Positions 25,904-35,019 of a DNA stretch of 64,000 bases are shown here, one piece after another (the first letter of the stretch is position 1; each line of letters begins with the position of its first letter). A program made the position numbers and the translations under genes. The notes beneath the pieces were generated by a model, which was given only the letters and a program-made list of their open reading frames with translations, was not told where the DNA came from and ran no database searches. This DNA comes from Pseudoalteromonas rubra (lineage in GTDB: Bacteria; Pseudomonadota; Gammaproteobacteria; Enterobacterales; Alteromonadaceae). The DNA lies in contig NZ_AHCD03000020.1 in the NCBI RefSeq assembly GCF_000238295.3, positions 496,001 to 560,000 of the forward strand, in the 5' to 3' direction.

Positions 25904-26503
25904 ATGCAACAAACCCTGTATTTTATTCGCCACGGTGAACCTCGGGAAACCGGCCGTTTGCTTGGAAGTACTGATATGTCCGCAAGCGCGTCGGGCAATG
26001 AACAAGTGCATGCCCAACTTGAGGCGTGTGATGGGATTGCACAGGTGATTGCCTCTCCATTACAGCGATGCCAGACGGTCGCTCGTACGTTTTGTGAAAC
26101 CACCGGTTTGCCACTGCAGATAGAACCCCGACTCAGTGAAATGCATTTTGGTGACTGGGATGGAGAGCGCTACGACGCGCTCTGGCAGTCAGCACGAGCA
26201 CCTAGCATCGGTGACTTTTGGCAAAGTCCCTGGCAGCACACCCCGCCAAATGGGGAGTCCATGTCGGCATTCCACCTACGTTTATATGATTGGTGGCAGC
26301 AGTTCACCGCAAGCCCCTCCTGTGAGTCTGTGGCGATTGTCACTCATGCGGGCGTTATTAAGCAATTACTGGCCATCTGGCTGGGTTTACCTGCTGAGTT
26401 TGATGGTCACTTGTCTCGTGCAGAGATCGGATACGCCAAAATGGTTAAAGTATCGGTTTTCTTTGATGAGACCGGTCAAGCCTGGCCGAAAGTTGTGTTT
26501 TAG
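25904..26503 (+). CDS. cobC: Histidine phosphatase, probable alpha-ribazole phosphatase CobC
   Basis: A 199-residue phosphoglycerate-mutase-like phosphatase. The catalytic phosphohistidine is in LYFIRHGEPRETG (His10). ASPLQRCQTVA, EMHFGDWDGERYDALW and VTHAGVIKQLLA supply the other active-site residues. In nucleotide-loop assembly CobC removes the phosphate from alpha-ribazole phosphate or adenosylcobalamin phosphate. Position at the head of the B12 cluster supports that over other phosphatases. The riboswitch lies downstream of it, so cobC may be controlled separately. Confidence 0.87.
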   Translation: MQQTLYFIRHGEPRETGRLLGSTDMSASASGNEQVHAQLEACDGIAQVIASPLQRCQTVARTFCETTGLPLQIEPRLSEMHFGDWDGERYDALWQSARAPSIGDFWQSPWQHTPPNGESMSAFHLRLYDWWQQFTASPSCESVAIVTHAGVIKQLLAIWLGLPAEFDGHLSRAEIGYAKMVKVSVFFDETGQAWPKVVF

Positions 26504-26545
26504 ACGTCTGGACTTCATAATAAGGCCTAAATTTAGCATCGTATT

Positions 26546-26640
26546 GTATTGGCAGTCATTGGGAATGAGGTGTAAATCCTCAGCTGTCCCCGCAACTGTA
26601 ATAGACTGAGAGTCTGAAGCCAGATACCAAGGCCAATACC
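26546..26640 (+). ncRNA. Cobalamin (B12) riboswitch
   Basis: An adenosylcobalamin-type aptamer between cobC and btuD. The closing helix pairs GTATTGGC (26546-26553) with GCCAATAC (26632-26639). Inside are GGGAATGAGGTGTAAATCC and the B12-box-like core GCTGTCCCCGCAACTGTAA, then GAAGCCAGATACC. The region from 26641 to the btuD start would be the expression platform: GCCT at 26716-26719 can pair with AGGC overlapping the btuD ribosome site, which suggests translational control. No U-tract is seen. Confidence 0.93.
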
Positions 26641-26733
26641 TACACTTAAGCGGGCGCACTTAAGTCAGTTCAGAACGCCAGTCGTGACAACGCGAATGGC
26701 TGGCTCTGCGCTGCTGCCTGCATTTGAGGCGGT

Positions 26734-27531
26734 ATGACTTCACCACAAATCTCCGTGCATAACCTGAATCTGGCATTGGGTGACAAACCTATTCTGACAG
26801 CACTTAATTTTGCCATTCAAAGTGGCCAGTTTATTGGTCTGATCGGGCCGAATGGGGCAGGAAAGTCCAGTTTATTACGTTGTCTGTATCGCTACTGGCA
26901 TCCCAGTGAGGGGGAGATACGCTACGCCGGAAAACCTTTATCTGATTATCCTCGCCGCGCTTATGCACGCCAGGTGGCAGTGGTATTGCAGGAGATCCCC
27001 AGCCAGTTCAACCTGGCGCTGTTCGAGGTAGTTGCGATGGGCGTGACGCCGCATAAAACGCTGTTTTCAGCTGTTAATACAAGGGATAAGCAACTGATCC
27101 TGGAAGCCCTTGAGCGGGTCGGCCTGAGCCACAAAGCACAACAGCAATTTGATGCTCTGTCGGGCGGCGAAAAGCAACGGGCGATGATCGCCAGAGCCAT
27201 GGTACAGCAGCCTGAACTGCTGATCATGGATGAGCCTACCAGTCATCTGGATGTGAAGTATCAGATCCAGATCATGGAGCTGGCTAAGGCCATGGGGGTG
27301 ACCGTGATTGCTTCATTTCATGATCTTAATCTTGCTGCGGCACTCAGCGATGAGCTGCTGGTACTGGAGCAAGGTCAGCTGATTGCTCAGGGAGCCCCGT
27401 TAGAGATCATAACGCCGGGTTTACTGAGTGACGTTTTTGGCGTCTGTGCTGACGTTGAGACAGTCCCCGGACCTCGTCGCAATGCGTCGGGTGTGCCTCA
27501 CATTCGTTATCACTACGGGTATCAACAATGA
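26734..27531 (+). CDS. btuD: Cobalamin ABC transporter ATP-binding protein
   Basis: ATPase of the inner-membrane vitamin B12 importer BtuCD-F. The 265 residues carry Walker A GPNGAGKSS (38-46), a Q-loop around VVLQEIP, the signature LSGGEKQR, Walker B LLIMDEPTSHLD and a switch histidine in ASFHDLN. The subfamily also contains FecE-like siderophore ATPases, but the riboswitch, btuC and btuF in the same operon decide for B12. It overlaps btuC by 4 bp (ATGA). Confidence 0.93.
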   Translation: MTSPQISVHNLNLALGDKPILTALNFAIQSGQFIGLIGPNGAGKSSLLRCLYRYWHPSEGEIRYAGKPLSDYPRRAYARQVAVVLQEIPSQFNLALFEVVAMGVTPHKTLFSAVNTRDKQLILEALERVGLSHKAQQQFDALSGGEKQRAMIARAMVQQPELLIMDEPTSHLDVKYQIQIMELAKAMGVTVIASFHDLNLAAALSDELLVLEQGQLIAQGAPLEIITPGLLSDVFGVCADVETVPGPRRNASGVPHIRYHYGYQQ

Positions 27532-28520
27532 AGGCTTTGCTAATACCCGGGTTGCTCTGTGCCTGTTTAGCCAGCATGCTCACCGCACTGTCTGTCGGGG
27601 CGGTTTCACTCAGTTGGGGCGAGGTCTGGCAGGCTTTGAGCAACTATGACAATGGTATATTGAATCAAAAGATTGTGGTTGAGCTGCGATTGCCACGTAC
27701 TTTGTTGGCTTTTTTTGCGGGGGCCGGGCTGGCCATTGCCGGGCTTATTTTGCAAACCGTTACCCGCAACCCACTCGCCGATCCGTATTTATTTGGTATT
27801 TCCTCCGGGGCGTCATTTGGTGTGGTGTTGTTGGTTGCATTATTTGGGGTGCAAAGCGCACTGGCCTTATCCGGCGCGGCGTTTGCCGGCAGCGCAGTGG
27901 CCATGAGCCTGTTGTTGCTCATTGCGTTTCACAAAGGCACAGCACTGGTCGAGAACATGTTGTTGTCAGGTGTCGCGCTGACCTTTTTATTTTCTGCCTT
28001 TACCAGCTTATTGCTCTATTGGAGTGATCCGCAGGCCATTAGCGCCATTATATTCTGGAGTCTGGGCAGTTTCAGCCGAGCAGACTGGCAATGGCTGTGG
28101 TTACCCGCTCTGGTCGTGTCGATAGGTTGTACAGTGATGTTACTGATGCGCCGTAGCCTGAATGCGTTGTTAGTCGGTGATGAGAGCGCGGTAACCTTAG
28201 GTGTGAATGTACACAGGCTAAGACTGGGCATGTTGATCCTGGCATCTATGTTGACGGCCGTGATTGTTGCTGCCTGCGGTGGGGTTGGGTTTGTGGGCTT
28301 GATGATCCCCCATATTGTGCGCTTTTTTATTTCGCAGGTTCGTACACTGGGTATGTTGGCAACCGCTTTATCTGGAGGGCTCATGATGCTGTGGGTCGAT
28401 GTGCTGGCCCGCACTCTGATAGACAATCAGGAGCTTCCGATTGGGGTGATCACCTCCGCCATCGGCAGTGTGTTTTTCTTATCGCTGCTAATCGCCAAAA
28501 AGCGCGCTGCCAGCATCTGA
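27528..28520 (+). CDS. btuC: Cobalamin ABC transporter permease
   Basis: FecCD/BtuC-type permease of 330 residues with about ten hydrophobic helices. Typical motifs are RLPRTLLAFFAGAGLAIAG, LADPYLFGISSGASFG, GDESAVTLGVNVHRLR and ACGGVGFVGLMIPHIVRF, the last holding the coupling region. It forms a dimer with BtuD and receives cobalamin from BtuF, encoded at the end of the operon. It is coupled to btuD by an ATGA overlap and 16 bp from cobT. Confidence 0.93.
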   Translation: MKALLIPGLLCACLASMLTALSVGAVSLSWGEVWQALSNYDNGILNQKIVVELRLPRTLLAFFAGAGLAIAGLILQTVTRNPLADPYLFGISSGASFGVVLLVALFGVQSALALSGAAFAGSAVAMSLLLLIAFHKGTALVENMLLSGVALTFLFSAFTSLLLYWSDPQAISAIIFWSLGSFSRADWQWLWLPALVVSIGCTVMLLMRRSLNALLVGDESAVTLGVNVHRLRLGMLILASMLTAVIVAACGGVGFVGLMIPHIVRFFISQVRTLGMLATALSGGLMMLWVDVLARTLIDNQELPIGVITSAIGSVFFLSLLIAKKRAASI

Positions 28521-28536
28521 CCTAACAGGAGACTTT

Positions 28537-29604
28537 ATGATCCCATCACTCAATCGCCAGCATGACGCTTATATTCAGCACACCATAGATATGAAGACCA
28601 AACCTCAGGGCGCGCTGGGTAAGCTTGAGACATTGGCACATCAGCTGGTGAGCATTTTGAGTCAGGGCATGAGTCGCGCCCAACTTGAAGCCGAAAAACC
28701 CGCCATCGTGCAGCCGCAGATGATGATATTTGCCGGAGATCATGGCATTGCAGCCGAGGGCGTGTCTATTGCACCCAGCGAGGTGACCGGCCAAATGGTG
28801 GCTAACTTTGCCACGGGTGGTGCAGCCATTAATGTCTTGTGTGCTCAGCTTGGCTGGCAACTGAGTGTGATTGACTGTGGTATTTTGACAGCGCCAGCTC
28901 CGGAATTGGGTATTGTGTCACAACGCCTTGGTCATATCACCCGGCCATTGCATATTGAGCCTGCCCTGAGTGAAGCACAGCTTGATCAAGGCTTGTTATA
29001 TGGTCAAGAAGCCGTACAGACGGCATTGGACTCGGGGTCAAACGTGTTTGCGTTGGGCGAAATGGGGATCGGCAATACTACTGCCGCAGCGGCGATTTTC
29101 TCGGCTCTAAGTGGGTTGACTGGCGCTGAAACGGTTGGACGTGGCACCGGCGTGAGTGCAGAAGTGGTGGAGAAAAAACAACAACTGATCGATCAGGCTT
29201 TGCTGTTACATGGCGATGCCCTTGATGATCCTCGAGAGGTGTTGCGTCGTCTGGGCGGGTTTGAGATCTGTCAGATGGTTGGTGCAATGCTGGAAATTGC
29301 TCGTGCACAAAAGGTCATTCTGGTGGATGGCTTTATTGCAACAGCCGCGGCTATGCTGGCGTGTCGCATTGAACCTGCCAGTCAGGACTATATGGTGTTT
29401 GCCCATTGCTCAGGTGAGCAGGGACATCGGCGCATGCTGAATGAGCTAAATGCCGAGCCATTGCTGGATCTGAACATGCGTCTGGGTGAGGGATCCGGTG
29501 CGGCAATGGCATTGCCCCTGTGCCAAAGTGCGCTGGCATTTTACTATCAGATGGCCAGCTTTGAGTCGGCGGCTGTCACTCAGGTGGTAGACACTCATGA
29601 GTGA
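28537..29604 (+). CDS. cobT: Nicotinate-nucleotide--dimethylbenzimidazole phosphoribosyltransferase
   Basis: Makes alpha-ribazole phosphate from dimethylbenzimidazole and nicotinate mononucleotide, giving the lower ligand of cobalamin. The 355 residues show DMKTKPQGALGKLE, IFAGDHGIAAEGVS, EMGIGNTTAAAAI with the following GRGTGV, VDGFIATAAAMLA and the active-site LGEGSGAAMAL. A good AGGAG precedes the ATG. It overlaps cobS by 8 bp. Confidence 0.96.
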   Translation: MIPSLNRQHDAYIQHTIDMKTKPQGALGKLETLAHQLVSILSQGMSRAQLEAEKPAIVQPQMMIFAGDHGIAAEGVSIAPSEVTGQMVANFATGGAAINVLCAQLGWQLSVIDCGILTAPAPELGIVSQRLGHITRPLHIEPALSEAQLDQGLLYGQEAVQTALDSGSNVFALGEMGIGNTTAAAAIFSALSGLTGAETVGRGTGVSAEVVEKKQQLIDQALLLHGDALDDPREVLRRLGGFEICQMVGAMLEIARAQKVILVDGFIATAAAMLACRIEPASQDYMVFAHCSGEQGHRRMLNELNAEPLLDLNMRLGEGSGAAMALPLCQSALAFYYQMASFESAAVTQVVDTHE

Positions 29605-30373
29605 GCTAAGGCAATTCAAGCTGGCGGTGATCTTTCTGACCCGTATTCCCGTTAAAGTGTCGGGCGAGGTCAGCGATCAGGATATCAACCTGGCCAGCGG
29701 CTACTTTGCCTGGGTTGGTGTGCTCTTGGGTGCCCTGTTAGCCCTTCTCTATGGTGTGTTAGCCTTTATGTTGCCTGCCGGCATTGCGGTAATAATAACG
29801 CTGAGTGCCGGGCTGATCATAACGGGTGCATTTCATGAGGATGGCTTTGCGGATGTCTGGGATGGCTTTGGCGGTGGCTGGAGTGTGGCCGATAAGCTCA
29901 CCATCATGAAAGACAGCCGACTTGGCACCTATGGTGCGGCGGCATTGGTTCTGTTACTGCTTACCAAGTTTCAGGCTTTACTCTCCTTAAGTGAGCAACT
30001 TGCTTATGTATGTGCAGCTATCCTGCTTGGTCATGGTCTGAGCCGGGTTATGGCTACCAGTATCATTGGTAAACTGAACTATGTTCAGGCAGATGCGCAA
30101 AGTAAAGTTAAGCCTGTTGCCCAGTTTCTTTCTACAAAAAGTAAGCAGTTACTTTATAGCTGTGGCTTAGTTTTACTAATAGTGAGCTGGTTTGCCGGAC
30201 TGTTTACCCTATGGCAGTGCGTTGCGCTGGTTGTCGTACTGTGGTTATGCCGGACAGGCTGCGCTTACTGGTTTAAACGCCAGCTCGGCGGTTATACGGG
30301 AGACTGTCTGGGCGCGGCACAGCAACTGGCGGAAGTCACGGTGTATTTATTTTGTCTGGTGGTCTGGTTATGA
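29597..30373 (+). CDS. cobS: Adenosylcobinamide-GDP ribazoletransferase
   Basis: Membrane enzyme joining adenosylcobinamide-GDP and alpha-ribazole (phosphate), the last assembly step. The 258 residues contain several hydrophobic helices and the family segments FLTRIPV, FHEDGFADVWDGFGGG, IMKDSRLGTYGA and the C-terminal GGYTGDCLGAAQQLAE. It is translationally coupled on both sides: 8-bp overlap with cobT and ATGA overlap with cobU. Confidence 0.95.
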   Translation: MSELRQFKLAVIFLTRIPVKVSGEVSDQDINLASGYFAWVGVLLGALLALLYGVLAFMLPAGIAVIITLSAGLIITGAFHEDGFADVWDGFGGGWSVADKLTIMKDSRLGTYGAAALVLLLLTKFQALLSLSEQLAYVCAAILLGHGLSRVMATSIIGKLNYVQADAQSKVKPVAQFLSTKSKQLLYSCGLVLLIVSWFAGLFTLWQCVALVVVLWLCRTGCAYWFKRQLGGYTGDCLGAAQQLAEVTVYLFCLVVWL

Positions 30374-30909
30374 CGGGTCGGGTCGAATTTATTCTGGGTG
30401 GTGCGCGCTCTGGAAAGAGTCGGTTAGGTGAGCAAAGAGCCGAACGCTGGCTCAGCGACGGTAAAGTGGCCCGGTTAATTTATCTCGCGACTGCACGACC
30501 CGGGGATGAGGAGATGGTTGCGCGGATCGCCCATCATCAGGCATCGCGCCCGGCATACTGGCAGCTTATAGAAGAGGCCTGGGCGCTGGATCAAGTGTTA
30601 GCTAGCCTTGCGCCAGGTGATTGTGTGGTGATTGATTGCCTCACCTTGTGGTTAACCACGGCATTATGTGACTACTCCTACTCAGCATTTCAACACAAGC
30701 GCGCGGCGCTGCTGAGTGCTCTGCGTGCCACTCGCGCTCGGGTGATCCTGATCAGTAATGAGGTGGGCCACGGCATAGTGCCGCTTGGTGAACTCAGTCG
30801 CCGCTTTGTTGACGAATCTGGCTGGTTGCACCAGGACATCGCCGCTTTGGCAGACAGAGTCGATTTTGTGATGGCGGGTTTGCCACTGACGCTAAAAGGA
30901 GGCAATTGA
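30370..30909 (+). CDS. cobU: Adenosylcobinamide kinase/guanylyltransferase
   Basis: Phosphorylates and guanylylates adenosylcobinamide. The start is ATG 30370, which shares ATGA with the cobS stop; an upstream TTG in frame is rejected. 179 residues with P-loop ILGGARSGKS (about 8-17), YLATARPGDEEM and the guanylylation-region histidine in IAHHQASRP, VVIDCLTLWLT, and ISNEVGHGIVPLGELSRRF. Length and motifs match CobU/CobP. cobQ begins 2 bp after the stop. Confidence 0.95.
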   Translation: MTGRVEFILGGARSGKSRLGEQRAERWLSDGKVARLIYLATARPGDEEMVARIAHHQASRPAYWQLIEEAWALDQVLASLAPGDCVVIDCLTLWLTTALCDYSYSAFQHKRAALLSALRATRARVILISNEVGHGIVPLGELSRRFVDESGWLHQDIAALADRVDFVMAGLPLTLKGGN

Positions 30910-30911
30910 GT

Positions 30912-32393
30912 ATGAACACGTTAATGGTGCAGGGGACGACGTCAGATGCCGGAAAAAGCACGTTAGTGGCGGGCTTGTGTCGGGCATTACAGCGCCGTGG
31001 TATCGAGGTCGTACCGTTCAAACCGCAGAATATGGCGCTCAATAGTGCGGTTACCCCAGATGGTGGAGAAATAGGCCGGGCTCAGGCATTACAGGCCATG
31101 GCTGCTAAAGTACCCTTGAGCACAGATCTAAACCCGATTTTGCTCAAGCCGAATTCAGATACGGGTGCCCAGGTCATTGTGCATGGCCGTGCACTCAGTA
31201 ACATGGAAGCCGCAGGGTATCATGATTACAAAAAAGTCGCGATGCAGGCGGTACTGACCTCACATCAAAGGCTCAGTGAACAGTATGACCTTTGTGTGGT
31301 AGAAGGGGCTGGCAGTCCGGCGGAAATTAATCTGCGAGAGAACGACATTGCCAATATGGGGTTTGCCTGTGAGGTCGATTGCCCGGTGATCATCATTGCC
31401 GACATCGACAAAGGCGGTGTGTTTGCTCACCTGGTTGGGACCCTGGCGCTGCTCAGCGACTACGAGCAATCTTTAGTGAAAGGCTTCGTGATCAATCGTT
31501 TTCGGGGCGATATTGCGTTGTTGCAGAGCGGGCTGGACTGGCTGGAGCAGCATACCGGCAAACCTGTACTGGGTGTATTGCCTTACTTACACGATCTGGC
31601 GTTGGATGCGGAAGATGCCGTGACGATAGCAAATCGCATGGACAACCCCGAAATTAAAGTGGCTGTACTGCTGCTGCCGCATATTAGCAATCACACCGAT
31701 TTTGATACCTTGCGATTAGACCCCAAAGTTGATCTGCGTTATGTGCGCCACACCGAAACCATAGGTGCAGCTGACTTAGTGATCATCCCGGGCAGTAAAA
31801 ATGTGCTTAACGACCTGGCTTTTTTACGCACAGAGGGGTGGGACAGTGAGTTGCGACGCCATGTACGCTACGGCGGAAAAGTGCTGGGGATCTGTGGGGG
31901 GTATCAGATGCTGGGGAATACCATTTGTGACCCTCAGCAGGTCGAGTCAACACAGGGCAGTATTCAAGGTCTGGCGATGGCCGATTTTGAGACCCAACTG
32001 ACAACAAATAAAACCCTGACTCAGGTGCAGGCAAGCTGTTTGTTGAACGGTCAGCAGACCCATCTGAGCGGTTATGAGATCCATTGTGGGATCACTCAGG
32101 GGGCTGCATTAGCGCGACCCTTTTTACAGTTTGACGCGCACCCATCAGGGTGGCAAGTTGATGGTTTTATCAGTGAGGATAACCAGCTGGCTGGCACCTA
32201 TCTGCACGGACTGTTTGATAGTCCCGAGGGACTGACCTGTGTGCTGAGCTGGGCCAGCGATGGCCGCTACAGTGGTAGTGGATTCAACCTGGCAGAACAC
32301 CGTGAGCAGCAACTGGAACGGCTGGCCGATATGTGCGAAACCCATTTAGACATAGATAAAATTCTGGCAATCAGTGAACAGAGGACAGCATGA
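30912..32393 (+). CDS. cobQ: Cobyric acid synthase
   Basis: Glutamine-dependent amidation of adenosylcobyrinic acid a,c-diamide at four positions. Start ATG 30912 behind AGGAGG; 493 residues. The N-terminal synthetase domain has VQGTTSDAGKSTLVAGLCR, FKPQNMALNSAVTPDGGEIG and VVEGAGSPAEINL. The C-terminal glutaminase-like domain has VLGICGGYQMLG with its cysteine, and YEIHCG. Its presence in an otherwise salvage-type operon is common in marine gammaproteobacteria. It overlaps cobO by ATGA. No cbiB/cobD gene was seen in the window. Confidence 0.95.
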   Translation: MNTLMVQGTTSDAGKSTLVAGLCRALQRRGIEVVPFKPQNMALNSAVTPDGGEIGRAQALQAMAAKVPLSTDLNPILLKPNSDTGAQVIVHGRALSNMEAAGYHDYKKVAMQAVLTSHQRLSEQYDLCVVEGAGSPAEINLRENDIANMGFACEVDCPVIIIADIDKGGVFAHLVGTLALLSDYEQSLVKGFVINRFRGDIALLQSGLDWLEQHTGKPVLGVLPYLHDLALDAEDAVTIANRMDNPEIKVAVLLLPHISNHTDFDTLRLDPKVDLRYVRHTETIGAADLVIIPGSKNVLNDLAFLRTEGWDSELRRHVRYGGKVLGICGGYQMLGNTICDPQQVESTQGSIQGLAMADFETQLTTNKTLTQVQASCLLNGQQTHLSGYEIHCGITQGAALARPFLQFDAHPSGWQVDGFISEDNQLAGTYLHGLFDSPEGLTCVLSWASDGRYSGSGFNLAEHREQQLERLADMCETHLDIDKILAISEQRTA

Positions 32394-32989
32394 GCGAACA
32401 CAAACAGGATAAACATAAGGCAAGACAGCAAAAAGTGAAAGAGCAGGTCGATGCCAAAATCGAGCAGGCACAGGAAGAAAAAGGCATCTTGCAGGTGATC
32501 ACTGGCAATGGCAAAGGTAAGTCTACCTCAGGCTTTGGCACCGTTGCACGGTGTGTGGGCCATGGCATGAATGCTGCTGTAGTACAGTTTATTAAAGGCA
32601 TGTGGGAATGCGGTGAGCGTAATTTGTTGGAACGCGCGGGTGTGCCGTTTGCTGTGATGAAAACGGGCTTCACCTGGGAAACACAAAACCGCGAGACAGA
32701 TACCCAGGCGGCGCAGGCCACCTGGCAACAGGCAAAACTGTGGTTACAGGATGACAGTATCGATCTGGTCTTGCTGGACGAACTCACCTATATGGTCAGC
32801 TACGACTATCTTGATCTGGATGAAGTGATTACGGCGTTGGAAAATCGTCCTGCGATGCAGTCGGTGATCATTACGGGTCGTGGGGCACATCGTCGCCTGA
32901 CAGAGTTGGCCGATACGGTCAGTGAAGTTCGTAACGTGAAACACGCGTTTGAAGCGGGGATCAAAGCGCAAAAAGGGTTCGATTTCTGA
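32390..32989 (+). CDS. cobO: Cob(I)yrinic acid a,c-diamide adenosyltransferase
   Basis: Transfers the 5'-deoxyadenosyl group of ATP to reduced corrinoids (CobO/BtuR type). The 199 residues begin with a lysine/glutamine-rich helix; the P-loop is ITGNGKGKSTSGFG. Then come AAVVQFIKG, VLLDELTYMVSYDYLD and VIITGRGAHRRLTELADTVSEV. It overlaps cobQ by 4 bp and shares a TGATG junction with btuF. Confidence 0.95.
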   Translation: MSEHKQDKHKARQQKVKEQVDAKIEQAQEEKGILQVITGNGKGKSTSGFGTVARCVGHGMNAAVVQFIKGMWECGERNLLERAGVPFAVMKTGFTWETQNRETDTQAAQATWQQAKLWLQDDSIDLVLLDELTYMVSYDYLDLDEVITALENRPAMQSVIITGRGAHRRLTELADTVSEVRNVKHAFEAGIKAQKGFDF

Positions 32990-33867
32990 TGAAAGCAGTC
33001 CTGAATATCTGGCTGGGTATGCTGGTTTGTCTGATTGCAAGTCAGGTTTGTGCAGCTCAGGCCTCTGAACAGCCGGCTAAACGGATCGTGGCCCTGGCGC
33101 CGCATATTGTTGAGAACTTATATGCCATTGGGGCTGGCGAGCGGATTGTCGGGACTGTTGAATATGCGGACTTCCCGGCTGAGGCCAATTACATTCCCCG
33201 TATTGGTGGTTATCATGGCATTGCGCTGGAAAAGTTACTGGCGCTGTCGCCCGATCTGGTGATTGCCTGGCAGGGCGGCAATCAACAAACTGAGCTGGAT
33301 AAGCTTGAGCAGCTCGGTGTGAACGTGGTGTACAGCGAAACCAAAGCCTTGCAACAGATCCCGCACTCTCTGCGCTGGCTGGGCCAGTTAACCGGGCTGG
33401 AAGAGAACGCTGAGCAAGTAGCCCGGCAGTTTGAGCAAGGCATGGCTGAACTGCATAAGGAGTATCGTTCTGCAACGCCTTTGTCCGTGTTTTATCAGTT
33501 ATGGCCAGCTCCGATGATGACGGTCAATGGCACCACCTGGATCCATCAGACGCTTGAGGTGTGTGGGGCCAGTAATGTGTTTGCCGATGCAACGACATCC
33601 TATCCGCAGATCAGTATCGAAAATGTGCTCCTGAAACACCCGCAGGTGATAGTGATCCCGCAGGAAAAATCTAAACAAGTCCAGCCCACCATAGACTGGC
33701 ATAAGTGGCCAGAAATTCCGGCGGCCAAACATGAACAATATATTGAGGTGAATGCGGATCTGTTACATCGTTATACGACCCGTGTGCTTGAAGGGTTAAC
33801 TCAGTTATGTGATAAACTGGATGCTTCTCGAACTTACTATCAGCAACTTAAACTAGCTGGGAAATAA
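32989..33867 (+). CDS. btuF: Cobalamin ABC transporter periplasmic binding protein
   Basis: Periplasmic vitamin B12 receptor feeding BtuCD. The 292 residues begin with a signal peptide (about 1-25, ending VCAAQA). The class III binding-protein fold is visible in KRIVALAPHIVENLYAIGAG, VGTVEYADFPAEANYIPRIG, LSPDLVIAWQGGNQQ and YQLWPAPMMTVNGTTW. Position as the last cobalamin gene in a riboswitch-led operon supports B12 as ligand over haem or siderophore. No btuB outer-membrane receptor gene was found in the window. Confidence 0.92.
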   Translation: MKAVLNIWLGMLVCLIASQVCAAQASEQPAKRIVALAPHIVENLYAIGAGERIVGTVEYADFPAEANYIPRIGGYHGIALEKLLALSPDLVIAWQGGNQQTELDKLEQLGVNVVYSETKALQQIPHSLRWLGQLTGLEENAEQVARQFEQGMAELHKEYRSATPLSVFYQLWPAPMMTVNGTTWIHQTLEVCGASNVFADATTSYPQISIENVLLKHPQVIVIPQEKSKQVQPTIDWHKWPEIPAAKHEQYIEVNADLLHRYTTRVLEGLTQLCDKLDASRTYYQQLKLAGK

Positions 33868-33869
33868 AT

Positions 33870-34529
33870 ATGACAACCTGGAATGACGTGCTCGGGCACG
33901 AAAAACAACAAACGTATTTTCAGGACACCCTGAACTATGTCGCCGAGCGTCGGGCGCAGGACGTCGCCGTCTATCCTCCTGAGGACATGATGTTTGAGGC
34001 GTTCAAGGCCACGCCGTTCGATCAGGTCAAGGTTGTGATCCTGGGACAGGATCCCTATCATGGGCCAAACCAGGCACACGGGTTGTGTTTCTCTGTACTG
34101 CCAGGTGTTAAGGTGCCCCCGTCATTGGCCAACATGTATAAAGAATTGGCACAGGACATCACGGGTTTCCAGATCCCCAATCATGGCTATCTGCTACCCT
34201 GGGCTGAGCAAGGCGTACTGCTGCTCAATACAGTGTTAACAGTCGAGCAGGGACAGGCACACTCCCACAAACACCTCGGTTGGGAACGCTATACCGACGC
34301 CGTTATCGAACAGCTCAATCAACACACAGAGGGCGTGATCTTCCTGCTCTGGGGTGCACATGCACAAAAAAAGGGCAAAGCGATCGACACACAACGTCAT
34401 CACGTATTGCACGCACCACACCCTTCTCCGCTTTCAGCACACCGCGGCTTTTTCGGTTGTCAGCACTTTTCGCAAACCAACACGCTATTGCAAAGCATGG
34501 ACAAAACGCCCATCAACTGGCAAGTCTGA
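33870..34529 (+). CDS. ung: Uracil-DNA glycosylase
   Basis: Removes uracil from DNA to start base-excision repair. The 219 residues contain the catalytic water-activating loop VILGQDPYHGPNQAHGLCFS (Asp61), LLLNTVLTVEQG, and the minor-groove loop HPSPLSAHRGFFG with the second catalytic histidine. The gene starts 2 bp after btuF and probably shares its transcript, though no functional link to cobalamin is evident. It is followed by a terminator shared with the convergent DUF3545 gene. Confidence 0.97.
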   Translation: MTTWNDVLGHEKQQTYFQDTLNYVAERRAQDVAVYPPEDMMFEAFKATPFDQVKVVILGQDPYHGPNQAHGLCFSVLPGVKVPPSLANMYKELAQDITGFQIPNHGYLLPWAEQGVLLLNTVLTVEQGQAHSHKHLGWERYTDAVIEQLNQHTEGVIFLLWGAHAQKKGKAIDTQRHHVLHAPHPSPLSAHRGFFGCQHFSQTNTLLQSMDKTPINWQV

Positions 34530-34548
34530 GTTTAGGTTTAAAAAACAA

Positions 34549-34571
34549 AAAAGGCGCTCAATGCGCCTTTT
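34549..34571. terminator. Bidirectional terminator between ung and the DUF3545 gene
   Basis: A 9-bp stem (34549-34557 with 34563-34571) whose ends are A-run and T-run, lying between convergent stops. It serves both directions. Confidence 0.85.
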
Positions 34572-34574
34572 CAG

Positions 34575-34766
34575 TTAAATAAAGTCAAGCTCGTCCAGAT
34601 CGATGCTGTCTGCGAATATGTCCAGTTCTTCCAATTCCTTACGCAGGCGTTGTTTGTCCTTCAGCGCTTCAATTTCGCGCCACTTTCTTTTTTTGCCTTT
34701 AGATGAGGTTCTTTTCTTTGGTGCAGGACTTTCTAGTGTTGAAATAAAATCGTCTAGGCTATCCAT
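34575..34766 (-). CDS. DUF3545 family small basic protein
   Basis: A 63-residue cytoplasmic protein with an acidic start (MDSLDDFIST), a strongly basic middle (KKRTSSKGKKRKWREIEAL) and an acidic C-terminal helix (LEELDIFADSIDLDELDF). The KKRKWREIEA core is how I recognise DUF3545, a family restricted to marine gammaproteobacteria with no known function. The basic/acidic split suggests nucleic-acid or ribosome contact, but this is inference. Upstream AGGAGA supports the start. It converges with ung. Confidence 0.85.
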   Translation of the reverse strand: MDSLDDFISTLESPAPKKRTSSKGKKRKWREIEALKDKQRLRKELEELDIFADSIDLDELDFI

Positions 34767-35019
34767 GAATTTCTCCTATTGATGTACTAACCTCAAAGAT
34801 TTGTGTTTACGCATTACTCAATTTGAATGAAAAACACACTTCAAGTAATGCTGGTATACCACAGACAGGAGAAAAGTAAAATAAAAATGTGTCCGTTAGG
34901 TTAAAAGCAGGTGACAGTTTGATGAAGCTCAAATTTGCTTCAAGTTTTGCCGAGGCCAGAGGAACAGAGCACTGCGAGCGAGGCGGTGAATGAATTGGGT
35001 CATCAATTTCGGGGCATAA
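34767..35019. other. Intergenic region upstream of the DUF3545 gene
   Basis: About 250 bases to the tal terminator. An 8-bp inverted repeat GCATTACT (34811-34818) / AGTAATGC (34844-34851) lies near the DUF3545 promoter region. The part 34945-35010 is more GC-rich and purine-rich. No RNA gene was recognised. Confidence 0.35.

Noticed and set aside
34945..35010. Possible small RNA gene upstream of the tal terminator
   Set aside because: Purine-rich sequence without a stable hairpin or promoter pattern.
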